A DNA stretch of 14,136 nucleotides, taken from Anderseniella sp964390445. GTDB lineage: Bacteria > Pseudomonadota > Alphaproteobacteria > Rhizobiales > Aestuariivirgaceae. Numbering within the stretch: the stretch's first letter is position 1; the number at the start of each line of letters is the position of its first letter. The position numbers were made by a program, and so were the translations under genes. The notes beneath the pieces are model-generated. The model saw only the letters and a list, made by a program, of their open reading frames with translations. It was not told where the DNA came from and searched no databases. This document shows positions 1-6,843 of the stretch, one piece after another. The stretch is taken from positions 1 through 14,136 of the forward strand of contig CAYMJJ010000059.1 of the NCBI GenBank assembly GCA_964390445.1, given 5' to 3'.

Positions 1-619
1 GGTCAATGTGCTGACCGGGTTTCAGGCCCCCACCAGCGGCGAGGTGATGCTGGGTGCGCGCAACGTCTCGCGCGTGCAGCCGCACCAGTTGCGGCGCATG
101 GGCGTGGCGCGCACCTTCCAGGGCGGACGGATGTTCGGCGACCTTTCCGTGCTCGATAACCTGGAAGTAACCGGTGTCGGCATGGGACTGAGTCGCCGCC
201 AGGCTGCCAACGATGCCTTCGACATGTTGCAATGGATCGGCATCGGCCACCTTGCCGAGACACTGGCCGGCGGGTTGCCCTACACCGATGAACGCCGCGT
301 CGCCATTGCGCGCGCGCTGATGTGTGATCCTGACTTCCTGCTGATGGATGAACCCGCCGCCGGCATGTCCGCTCATGAGGCAGCAGACCTGGTCGAACTG
401 ACCCGCAAGATCCTCAAGGAGAAGGGCTGCGGCATCCTGCTGATCGAGCACAACATCGGGCTGGTGCTCAGCCTGTGCGAGTATATCCACGTGCTGGACT
501 CGGGCGTGCTGATTGATGGTGGCGAACCTGCCCACATCCGCGCGAGCGAAGTTGTGCGCCACGCCTACATGGGCACCCAGGGCGAGTTTGGTGTCGATCT
601 GGAGAAGGCGGCGCTATGA
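1..619 (+). CDS. livG: ABC transporter ATP-binding protein, LivG-like (5' partial)
   Basis: This is an ATPase subunit of a HAAT-family (branched-chain/polar amino acid type) importer; it powers uptake from the cytoplasmic face of the inner membrane. The reading frame is open to the window edge (codons from base 2 read V-N-V-L-T-G-F), so the N-terminus with Walker A lies outside; the GTG at 8 is internal, not a start. Visible are the typical LivG stretch after Walker A (TGF..PTSG), the Q-loop region (VARTFQ, about 107-124), Walker B (FLLMDEPAAGM, about 332-364) and the H-loop (LLIEHN), which retains its histidine. The C-loop is odd: LPYTDER at 275-295 where LivG proteins usually read LPYGDQR, losing the signature glycine. 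The stop overlaps the next start (ATGA, 616-619), indicating translational coupling to the LivF-like partner. Family call is secure; substrate is not known. Confidence 0.93.
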   Translation, partial: VNVLTGFQAPTSGEVMLGARNVSRVQPHQLRRMGVARTFQGGRMFGDLSVLDNLEVTGVGMGLSRRQAANDAFDMLQWIGIGHLAETLAGGLPYTDERRVAIARALMCDPDFLLMDEPAAGMSAHEAADLVELTRKILKEKGCGILLIEHNIGLVLSLCEYIHVLDSGVLIDGGEPAHIRASEVVRHAYMGTQGEFGVDLEKAAL

Positions 620-1341
620 CCGGATTGCTCAAGGTTGATGGAGTTACTTCGCGCTATGGCAGGCTTACCGCCTTGCGCAATGCCAGCCTCAGCCTCGCCG
701 AGGGCGAACTGCTTTTCGTCACCGGGCCGAACGGGGCAGGCAAGTCTACGCTGCTCAAGACCATCTCCGGCATAGTGACACCTGCCGAAGGCAGCATTCA
801 TTTTGCCGGCCAGCCCATTGCCGGCCGCTCGCCGGAGGATATTGCCCGGCTGGGGTTTTCGATGGTGCCGGAAGGTCGCCACGTCTTCGGCGGGCTGACC
901 ATCGAGGAAAACCTGGTGCTCGGTACCGGCATGCTGGCAGATCGCTCGCGCACCGGCGCAAACCTGGACAATGCCTACACCCTGTTTCCGATGCTGGCCG
1001 AACGCCGCCACAAGCCGGCGGGTGTATTGTCGGGCGGGCAGCAGCAGATGCTGGTCATCGCGCGTGCCCTGATGACCGAGGCCCGGCTTATCGCCATCGA
1101 CGAGCCGTCACTGGGCCTGGCACCCAAAATCATCGACCAGGTGTATGAAACGCTGCTCAGGCTGCGCGAGGAACGCAATCTCACGCTGCTCATCGTCGAG
1201 CAAAGCTCCACCCGCGCCATGATCACCGGCGGGCGCATGATCCTGATGCGCTCCGGCGAGATCGTGCTCGAAGGCGATGCTGCGGAACTGGCCGAGGGCG
1301 ATGCGCTCGAAGCGGCATATTTCGGCTACGGGGAGCATTGA
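616..1341 (+). CDS. livF: ABC transporter ATP-binding protein, LivF-like
   Basis: Second ATPase of the importer, expected to form a heterodimer with the LivG-like protein. It is 241 aa, the normal LivF size. Walker A is GPNGAGKST at residues 37-45, the signature LSGGQ at about 138-142, and Walker B LIAIDEP at about 158-164. The switch region reads LLIVEQ, with Q where LivG has H; this is usual for LivF and separates the two paralogues. The ATG at 616 lies inside the upstream stop (ATGA), so it should be translated by coupling. Only 7 nt separate its stop from the permease start at 1349. In such heterodimers each ATP site combines Walker A of one subunit with the signature of the other; here the intact signature is in this subunit, while the LivG-like partner has the degenerate one (inference on consequence). 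Confidence 0.95.
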   Translation: MTGLLKVDGVTSRYGRLTALRNASLSLAEGELLFVTGPNGAGKSTLLKTISGIVTPAEGSIHFAGQPIAGRSPEDIARLGFSMVPEGRHVFGGLTIEENLVLGTGMLADRSRTGANLDNAYTLFPMLAERRHKPAGVLSGGQQQMLVIARALMTEARLIAIDEPSLGLAPKIIDQVYETLLRLREERNLTLLIVEQSSTRAMITGGRMILMRSGEIVLEGDAAELAEGDALEAAYFGYGEH

Positions 1342-1348
1342 TGCGGTC

Positions 1349-2263
1349 ATGACGGCAACCTTGCAGATCATATTCGATGCGCTCAGCCTGGGCAGCCTGT
1401 ATGCACTCGGTGCGCTCGGCATTGCGCTGATCTTCGGCGTCATGCGACTGGTGAACTTCGCCCATGGCGACTACATCGCGTTCTGCGTGTTCGCGCTGCT
1501 GTGGCCCTCGACCGAGGCCGCAGCAATCGTGTTTGCAGGCCACCTGCCGGCCTGGCTGCTGATCCCGCTGGTGCTCGCCATCGGGGCAGGCATTTCGGTG
1601 CTGTCGGAAATACTGGTGTTCCGCCGGTTCAGGAACGTCAACCCGGCGACGATGATGATCGCGTCCTTCGCGCTCGGGTTCGTGATCAAGTACTTCCTGC
1701 TGATGCTGTATTCCAGCCGGCCGAAGTCCATCAACCTGTGGTCCAACCTGTCGCTGCCGGTGGAGATATTCGGCGCACGCATTCCGCTGCTGCAGGTGAT
1801 CACCATCGGTGTCACCATCGTCGTGCTGATCGCGCTGGTGGCCTTCCTCAAGCGCACACGGTTTGGTCTTGAAATGCGGGCGGCGGCCGAAGACTTCACC
1901 ATGGCCCGCATGCTGGGCGTGCGCGCCAACCGGGTGATCATGGCCGCGTTTGCCATCTCGGGCATGCTGGCGGCGGCCATCGGCCTCATCCTCGGCACGC
2001 AGACCGGCACCGTCGATATCCAGATGGGGGCTTCCATCATGCTGGTCGCCTTCATCGCCACGGTGATCGGGGGCTTGGGCAGTTTGCCCGGGGCGGTGCT
2101 GGCGGGCTTCCTTATAGGTGGGGCAAGCGTGCTGATGCAGGTCATCCTGCCGCTCGAAGCACGTCCGTTCCGGGATGCGTTCGTTTATGGCGCTGTCATC
2201 GTTGTTCTGATCTTCTGGCCGAACGGGCTGCTGCCGTCAAAATCTTCGCGCGGGAGGGTGTAG
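1349..2263 (+). CDS. livH: Branched-chain amino acid-type ABC permease, LivH-like
   Basis: Inner-membrane permease subunit of the importer, 304 aa from ATG 1349. That start is chosen because the protein then begins MTATLQIIFDALSLG, aligning with LivH N-termini, and a GGGGAG stretch lies upstream at about 1330-1335 with long but usable spacing; the frame opens further upstream (from 1277) but that part overlaps livF. The sequence is almost wholly hydrophobic, with about eight likely membrane segments. LivH landmarks visible are LIFGVMRLVNFAHGDY near the N-terminus and the cytoplasmic coupling loop MRAAAEDFTMARMLGV (about residues 175-190), followed by a glycine-rich helix block (GGLGSLPGAVLAG). 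It should pair with the LivM-like permease two bases downstream. Family assignment is firm; the transported solute cannot be read from it. Confidence 0.94.
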   Translation: MTATLQIIFDALSLGSLYALGALGIALIFGVMRLVNFAHGDYIAFCVFALLWPSTEAAAIVFAGHLPAWLLIPLVLAIGAGISVLSEILVFRRFRNVNPATMMIASFALGFVIKYFLLMLYSSRPKSINLWSNLSLPVEIFGARIPLLQVITIGVTIVVLIALVAFLKRTRFGLEMRAAAEDFTMARMLGVRANRVIMAAFAISGMLAAAIGLILGTQTGTVDIQMGASIMLVAFIATVIGGLGSLPGAVLAGFLIGGASVLMQVILPLEARPFRDAFVYGAVIVVLIFWPNGLLPSKSSRGRV

Positions 2264-2265
2264 CG

Positions 2266-3342
2266 ATGCAGCGTCCAGCCCCCATTCTCGTCCAGACGAT
2301 TTCCACGCCCGTGATCCTGTGCCTGATCATGCTTGGCGTGGCGCTGCTGGCGCTGACCAACAACAGCGGGCCGTTCAACCAGACCGTGATCGACGTGTTC
2401 GTGCAGGTGGTCCTGGTGGTCGGACTGTACGTGTTCATCGGCAATTCCGGCGTGATCAGCTTCGGCCATATCGGCTTCACCTGCCTTGGGGCCTATGCGA
2501 CAGCCTGGTTCACCATTCCGCCGCTGATGAAGAAGGTCCTGCTGCCCGGCCTGCCGGAGTTCGTCACGCAACTGCAGATGCCGCTGCTGGTATCGCTGGT
2601 GTGCTCGGCCCTGTTTGCCGGCGTGTTCGCCTACCTGTTCGGGCGCATCCTGATGCGGCTGTCGGGCATCGCTGCCTCGATTGCCACCTTCGCGATGCTG
2701 GCGGTCATCAACACCGTCTATTCCAACTGGGAAGATGTGACGGGGGCTACAAGTTCCGTGGTGGGCATTCCCATCCACCGCAGCATCTGGCCGTATTTCC
2801 TGGCTTCCGTCGTCACCATCTTCATCGCGTACTTCTACACCATCTCGCGCTCTGGTCTGGCACTGCGCGCAGCGCGCGACGAGGCCACTGCTGCCAGTGC
2901 CTCCGGGGTGAATATTCCCCGCGAACGTTTGATTGCCTTCACAGTGTCAGGTGCATTGATGGGGCTTGGTGGCGCGCTGTATGCCCATTCGGTGGGCGTG
3001 GTCACACCCGACACATTCTATCTGGGACTGACCTTCATCTCGCTTTCGATGCTGGTGGTGGGCGGCATGAGCAGCCTGTCCGGTGCCGTTGTCGGGGTGG
3101 TGGTTCTGTCGATCATCATCCAGTTGCTGCGCTGGCTCGAGAAGGGCGTCGCGCTGGGGGAGACCACGCTCTCCATTCCCAACGGCGTTCAGGAAATTGC
3201 CATCGGCGTGGTGATGATCGTGATCCTGATGTTCAGGCCAACCGGCCTGATGCGCAATCGCGAACTGGTTTGGACTGGGTGGCCGTTCAACAGAATCTCC
3301 GGTGCAGGAAACCAGCGTGCCGCTGGCTCCGCGCCGGAATAA
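2266..3342 (+). CDS. livM: Branched-chain amino acid-type ABC permease, LivM-like
   Basis: Second inner-membrane permease of the importer, 358 aa, expected to form the translocation path with LivH. The start codon follows the livH stop by 2 nt, with GGGAGGGTG just upstream as ribosome-binding site inside the end of livH. Typical LivM elements are GNSGVISFGHIGF..LGAYA at about residues 60-80, the coupling loop LRAARDEATAASASGV near 200-215, and VVGGMSSLSGAVVG toward the C-terminus. Many hydrophobic segments are present, roughly nine or ten. The last residues (after about 335) are polar and variable, and end 31 nt before the binding-protein start. Family call is secure; ligand is not determined. 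Confidence 0.94.
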   Translation: MQRPAPILVQTISTPVILCLIMLGVALLALTNNSGPFNQTVIDVFVQVVLVVGLYVFIGNSGVISFGHIGFTCLGAYATAWFTIPPLMKKVLLPGLPEFVTQLQMPLLVSLVCSALFAGVFAYLFGRILMRLSGIAASIATFAMLAVINTVYSNWEDVTGATSSVVGIPIHRSIWPYFLASVVTIFIAYFYTISRSGLALRAARDEATAASASGVNIPRERLIAFTVSGALMGLGGALYAHSVGVVTPDTFYLGLTFISLSMLVVGGMSSLSGAVVGVVVLSIIIQLLRWLEKGVALGETTLSIPNGVQEIAIGVVMIVILMFRPTGLMRNRELVWTGWPFNRISGAGNQRAAGSAPE

Positions 3343-3373
3343 CCGAGCATTGGAAGCTCAACAGGAGGTGAAC

Positions 3374-4561
3374 ATGACTAAGTGGACCAGACTAGCTGGC
3401 AGCGTGTTGCTCGCCGGCACGATGATCGGAACCTCGGCAGCCATGGCCGATGACATTGTGGTTGGCTTTGCAACAGCCGAGTCCGGCTTCATGCAGGCCT
3501 ATGACAAGCCGGCACAGGATGCCGCGATGATCCGCATCGACGAGATCAACAAGGCAGGCGGCTTGCTTGGCCAGCAGATCAAGGTGGTCAACGCCGATAC
3601 CAAGACCGACCGCGCGGAAGGTGCAAAGGCGGGCCTCGCAGTGCTCGACCAGGGTGCCGACCTGGTAGTCGTGTCATGCGACTATGACTTCGGTGCGCCG
3701 GCCGCTCTGGCAGCACAGGCTGCCGGAAAGGTGTCGTTCTTCCTGTGTGCCGAATCGATCAAGGCCGGGATCCAGGGCGTTGGCCCGTTCTCGTTCTCTG
3801 CCTCGGTGCTGGCACCGGTGCAAGGCGCAACCATGGCCGAATGGTCGTACAACAAGAAGGGCGCGCGCACCTTCTACCGTTTGCTTGACACCTGGACCGA
3901 GTACAACAAGGGCATCTGCGACGGTTTCGACTGGATGATGCCGAAGCTGTCAGAAGCCCAGCTTGTCGGCTCCGATACCTTCAAGAACGAAGATGCCTCG
4001 ATCGCGGCCCAGATTACCCGCATCAAGAGCCTCGAGAAGGAACCCGATGCGATCATGCTGTGTTCGATGATGCCGGGCGTCGTGTCGGCCATCAAGCAGA
4101 TCCGCGCCGCCGGCATCAACTCGATGATCCTCAACGGGTCGGGCGTTGACGGCAGCTACTGGCTGGACGCCGTGCCGGACCTGTCGAACTTCTTCGTGCC
4201 GGTGCAAGCCTCGATCTATGGTGACGACCCCAACCCTGACGTGACCAAGTTCAACGAGACCTACAAGGAAGTCACCGGGGCCGGTCCCTCCAGCCAGTAC
4301 GTCTATCCGGGCTACATCCTGATCGACGTCTGGGCGAAGGCAGTTGAACGCGCCGGTTCCACCGATGCTGCTGCCGTGGTGGCTGAACTGGAAAAGATGA
4401 GGGACGAGCCGACGCTGTTCGGTCCGCGTACCTTCACCTCCGAGCTTCACCACCAGAACAAGGGCCGCTACCACATTGTTGAAATCAACAACGGCAAGCC
4501 CGGTATCGTGGACACCCACACGATTTCCGAAGCCCTGCCGATGGAAGCACTGCTGAAGTAG
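3374..4561 (+). CDS. Periplasmic substrate-binding protein of HAAT-family ABC transporter
   Basis: Periplasmic type I solute-binding protein that should deliver ligand to the LivHM permease encoded just upstream; 395 aa. ATG 3374 is chosen because it has a near-perfect Shine-Dalgarno (AGGAGGTG, 3363-3370) and gives a clean Sec signal peptide: MTKWTRLAG, a hydrophobic core, then a likely cut after SAAMA before DDIVVGF (about residue 25). The mature part begins like LivJ/LivK family proteins (DDIVVGFATAESGF; AMIRIDEINKAGGLLGQQIKVV). The loop that in LivJ/LivK holds the C-S-S-S-T ligand contacts reads SCDYDFGAPAA here, so leucine-type specificity should not be assumed. The mature protein has several cysteines (SCDYD, FFLCAES, GICDG, MLCSMM). 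It is the last gene of the operon, before a strong hairpin. Ligand unknown; an amino acid, amide or short-chain compound are all possible. Confidence 0.92.
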   Translation: MTKWTRLAGSVLLAGTMIGTSAAMADDIVVGFATAESGFMQAYDKPAQDAAMIRIDEINKAGGLLGQQIKVVNADTKTDRAEGAKAGLAVLDQGADLVVVSCDYDFGAPAALAAQAAGKVSFFLCAESIKAGIQGVGPFSFSASVLAPVQGATMAEWSYNKKGARTFYRLLDTWTEYNKGICDGFDWMMPKLSEAQLVGSDTFKNEDASIAAQITRIKSLEKEPDAIMLCSMMPGVVSAIKQIRAAGINSMILNGSGVDGSYWLDAVPDLSNFFVPVQASIYGDDPNPDVTKFNETYKEVTGAGPSSQYVYPGYILIDVWAKAVERAGSTDAAAVVAELEKMRDEPTLFGPRTFTSELHHQNKGRYHIVEINNGKPGIVDTHTISEALPMEALLK

Positions 4562-4590
4562 GCTGCTGCCTGCTGTAGTCAACACGCAAC

Positions 4591-4614
4591 GGCTGCCGCC
4601 TTCGGGCGGCAGTC
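4591..4614. terminator. UUCG-loop hairpin between convergent operons
   Basis: A 10-bp stem (one G-T pair) closes on a C(TTCG)G tetraloop: arm 4591-4600, loop 4601-4604, arm 4605-4614. It is followed by GCATTTT on the + strand, giving a short U tract typical of an intrinsic terminator for the ABC transporter operon. The hairpin lies 29 nt after the binding-protein stop. The - strand operon (ending with cbpM at 4641) converges on it, but in that direction no T run follows, so it is mainly a + strand terminator that might also shield against read-through. Confidence 0.85.
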
Positions 4615-4640
4615 GCATTTTCAGGGGGGCAGGGTTTTGC

Positions 4641-4961
4641 CTACTTGTCCTGCAGCCCGGCCAGGATTCTGCTGCTAATGTCCTCGTCCTGCCGCATGAT
4701 GGCATGCGACAGGGTGTTGAGCCGATGGCGCGCCTCGTGCAGCTGATCGATCAGGTCCATGACCACCGGCAGCGTTTCCACCTCGACATCCATGTCATAG
4801 TGCAACGTGCAGATCAGTTGTACACGCGCGCATTCCATGTCGCTGAACACCGTTTTGCCAGATGCCTCGTCGGCGGCAACAAGGGCGTTGCGCATCCAGG
4901 CTTCAAGGTCTTCGCGGCGCAGGTCGTCGAGCGAGTCGACAAGTTGGTCGAGATCCATCAT
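4641..4961 (-). CDS. cbpM: Chaperone modulator CbpM-like protein
   Basis: Small cytoplasmic protein (106 aa) of the CbpM family, which binds the J domain of CbpA and limits its co-chaperone activity. Recognition rests on the C-terminal two thirds: TVFSDMECARVQLICTLHYDMDV then LPVVMDLIDQLHEARHRL, matching the CbpM pattern of a MerR-like helical region followed by a coiled-coil-like helix, and on gene position. The start overlaps the cbpA stop as ATGA (4958-4961), with AAGGAGAT within the cbpA 3' end as a strong ribosome-binding site, so it is translationally coupled to cbpA. Two consecutive ATG codons are present; the first is used here. The N-terminal 30 residues are less similar to E. coli CbpM, as is common outside enterics. 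Assignment would be weak from sequence alone but is strong with the cbpA context. Confidence 0.82.
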   Translation of the reverse strand: MMDLDQLVDSLDDLRREDLEAWMRNALVAADEASGKTVFSDMECARVQLICTLHYDMDVEVETLPVVMDLIDQLHEARHRLNTLSHAIMRQDEDISSRILAGLQDK

Positions 4962-5908
4962 GACAGTATCTCCTTGCGCGGATTCTGTGTGGTCTTCGGT
5001 TGCCAGCCTTCCAGGAAGGCCGTCAGATCCGGTTCATCGCCGTCCGGCAGTTGTACCTTCAGGGTTATCATCTGGTGCCCGCGCTGGCCGGACTTGCGGT
5101 TGAGGATGCCCTTCTCCCTAAGCCGCAGCCGGGTGCCAGTATTGGAGTTCCTGGGCACTGTCACGTTCACCGGCCCGGAGATGGTGGGCACCTCGATGCG
5201 GGCACCCAGTACGGCTTCCTTGAGCGTTACCGGCACTTCCAGGTGAACGTTGTCGTCCTTGCGCTCAAAGAACGGATGGCTGTCCACCTGCAGTTCCACA
5301 TAGGCGTCGCCCGCAGGGCCGCCATTGAAACCCGGCATGCCCTGGCCCTTTAGGCGCATCATCTGCCCGTTGCTGGCACCTTCGGGAATGGTCACATTGA
5401 GCGTGCGCCCGTCAGGCAGCACAACCTGGCGCTTCGCACCGGTGGCGGCTTCCAGAAAGGAGACGGGCAAGGTGTAGTTGACGTCCATGCCACGGGCACG
5501 GCGTGATTGCTGGCCGGCACCGCGCCTGCCGTTGGCTCCGCTACCACCAAAGGCACGGGCGAGAAACTCTTCAAGTTCCTCGTTGCTGGCAAATCCGTCC
5601 TGTTCGGCATGTCCGGCGAACGGACCGGCACCGGCGAAGTCGCGGTAATATTGCTGGCGATGCTGCCGTTGCTGTTGCGGCTTCTCGGCGCCCGTGGCGT
5701 CGATCTCGCCGGCATCATAGCGCTTGCGCCTTTCCTTGTTCTTCAACAGGTCGTAGGCGCCTGAGGCCTCCTTGAAGATGGTCTCGGCCGCCTTGTCGCC
5801 GGGGTGAAGGTCCGGATGATGCTTGCGGGCGATCTGCTTGAACGCCGCCTTGATTTCCTTGTCCGTCGCCGTCCTGGAGACGCCCAGAACCTCGTATGGG
5901 TCCTTCAT
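4958..5908 (-). CDS. cbpA: DnaJ-family (class B) co-chaperone CbpA-like
   Basis: J-domain co-chaperone, 316 aa, expected to stimulate DnaK ATPase and deliver substrates in the cytoplasm. The J domain spans about residues 1-68 with the HPD motif at 31-33 (KHHPDLHPGD). A glycine/phenylalanine-rich linker follows (about 88-140, containing FAGAGPFAG and FGGSGANG), then the two beta-rich C-terminal domains from about residue 142 (YTLPVSFLEAATGAKR; VPVTLKEAVLGARIEVPT; LRLREKGI). There are no CxxCxGxG zinc-finger repeats, so it is a class B (CbpA/DJLB) protein rather than housekeeping DnaJ. The start has GGAAGAG 7 nt upstream. It overlaps cbpM by 4 nt, the well-known CbpA-CbpM pairing. A 93-nt gap separates it from the metallohydrolase upstream, so cotranscription with that gene is likely but not proven. 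Confidence 0.95.
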   Translation of the reverse strand: MKDPYEVLGVSRTATDKEIKAAFKQIARKHHPDLHPGDKAAETIFKEASGAYDLLKNKERRKRYDAGEIDATGAEKPQQQRQHRQQYYRDFAGAGPFAGHAEQDGFASNEELEEFLARAFGGSGANGRRGAGQQSRRARGMDVNYTLPVSFLEAATGAKRQVVLPDGRTLNVTIPEGASNGQMMRLKGQGMPGFNGGPAGDAYVELQVDSHPFFERKDDNVHLEVPVTLKEAVLGARIEVPTISGPVNVTVPRNSNTGTRLRLREKGILNRKSGQRGHQMITLKVQLPDGDEPDLTAFLEGWQPKTTQNPRKEILS

Positions 5909-6001
5909 GGTCCAGCTCTTCCACTTGTCTTGCGTTCGTCTTGGTCCAGGCCGGATATGGCCTCTCGCATGGATGATTTCCAGCCCCGGCTCCAGGGCGG
6001 C

Positions 6002-6835
6002 CTACCGCTTGCGGGTGATGTCGATAATCTGGCGTTCGCGCGCGGCGCTTGCGCCGGGCAGCAGCGCGTGGGCTTTGGCCTCGATGGCGTCAAGCTCGGC
6101 GTCGGTGCGGTCGGGTGCATGGTGGAACAGCAACAGTTGCCGTACGCCAGCGGCCTGAGCGGTTTTGCAGGCCTCGCGCCAGGTTGAATGGCCAAAGCCG
6201 CGATGGGAAGGATAGTCCTTGTCGGTGTACATGGCGTCGTACAGCATGAGGTCTGCACCCTCGGCAAACTTCACCAGTTCCTCGTCGATTTCCTTCACGC
6301 CGTGCTCATGGTCGGAGAGGTAAACAAAGCTGGCGCCGTCATGGTCCACCCGCCAGGCAAGGCAACCGCCGGGGTGGTTGGTGGGGCAGGAGCGCGCGGT
6401 TATGCCATTGCCCAGGTCCAGAGTGCAGCGGCGATCCACGTCGTTGTAGCTCATGTTGGCGCACATCAGGTCGATGGTCACCGGCAGGTAGGGTTCCTGC
6501 ATGAACCCTGCAATCAGTGCGCGGGTCGTGGGCTTGCCGCAGGTGTGGCCGGACCAGATCTCGAGCTTCATGGTGCGATCATAGACCGGTGCAAAGAACG
6601 GCAACCCCATGACGTGGTCGTAGTGGCCGTGCGACAGCAGCAGGTGGGCGTGGGCGGTACTGCGGTTGGCGATTTCGCTGCCCAGTTCGCGAATGCCGGA
6701 GCCCGCATCGATGATGATGGTCTGGTCGTTGATCTGCAGTTCCACGCATGCGGTTGACCCGCCAAAGCGCATCGTCTGCGAGGTGGCCACCGGAATCGAA
6801 CCCCGGCACCCCCAGATTTTTGCCGTGAAGCTCAT
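6002..6835 (-). CDS. MBL-fold metallohydrolase
   Basis: Cytoplasmic metallo-beta-lactamase-fold hydrolase of 277 aa; no signal peptide. Metal-binding motifs are readable in order: SHGHYDH (H69, H71, D73, H74), TNHPGG (H154), YLSDHEHG (D175) and LLFHHAP (H238/H239). The N-terminal block AKIWGCRGSIPV with FGGSTACVE and IIIDAGSGIRELG is characteristic of the group related to PhnP and RNase Z-like phosphodiesterases (TaR3-type), so a phosphodiester or cyclic phosphate substrate is possible, but none can be assigned. The ATG lies 8 nt after the aminotransferase stop with no clear Shine-Dalgarno, suggesting coupled translation. It lacks the beta-CASP domain of RNA-processing nucleases. The fold is certain; substrate is unknown. 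Confidence 0.9.
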   Translation of the reverse strand: MSFTAKIWGCRGSIPVATSQTMRFGGSTACVELQINDQTIIIDAGSGIRELGSEIANRSTAHAHLLLSHGHYDHVMGLPFFAPVYDRTMKLEIWSGHTCGKPTTRALIAGFMQEPYLPVTIDLMCANMSYNDVDRRCTLDLGNGITARSCPTNHPGGCLAWRVDHDGASFVYLSDHEHGVKEIDEELVKFAEGADLMLYDAMYTDKDYPSHRGFGHSTWREACKTAQAAGVRQLLLFHHAPDRTDAELDAIEAKAHALLPGASAARERQIIDITRKR

Positions 6836-6843
6836 CTGTGGGT

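Noticed and set aside
2185..2778. A 197-codon - strand frame inside the livH/livM junction
   Set aside because: Its translation is Gln/His/Arg/Gly-rich, typical of an antisense reading of membrane-protein codons; both permeases are certain.
3950..4705. A 251-codon - strand frame across the end of the binding-protein gene and the terminator
   Set aside because: It runs through the intrinsic terminator hairpin and into cbpM, with low-complexity basic and valine-rich sequence; a shadow of real genes.
5507..5764. An 85-codon + strand frame with hydrophobic stretches inside cbpA
   Set aside because: It is antisense to the J-domain and Gly/Phe region; the hydrophobicity reflects complement of Gln/Glu-rich codons.
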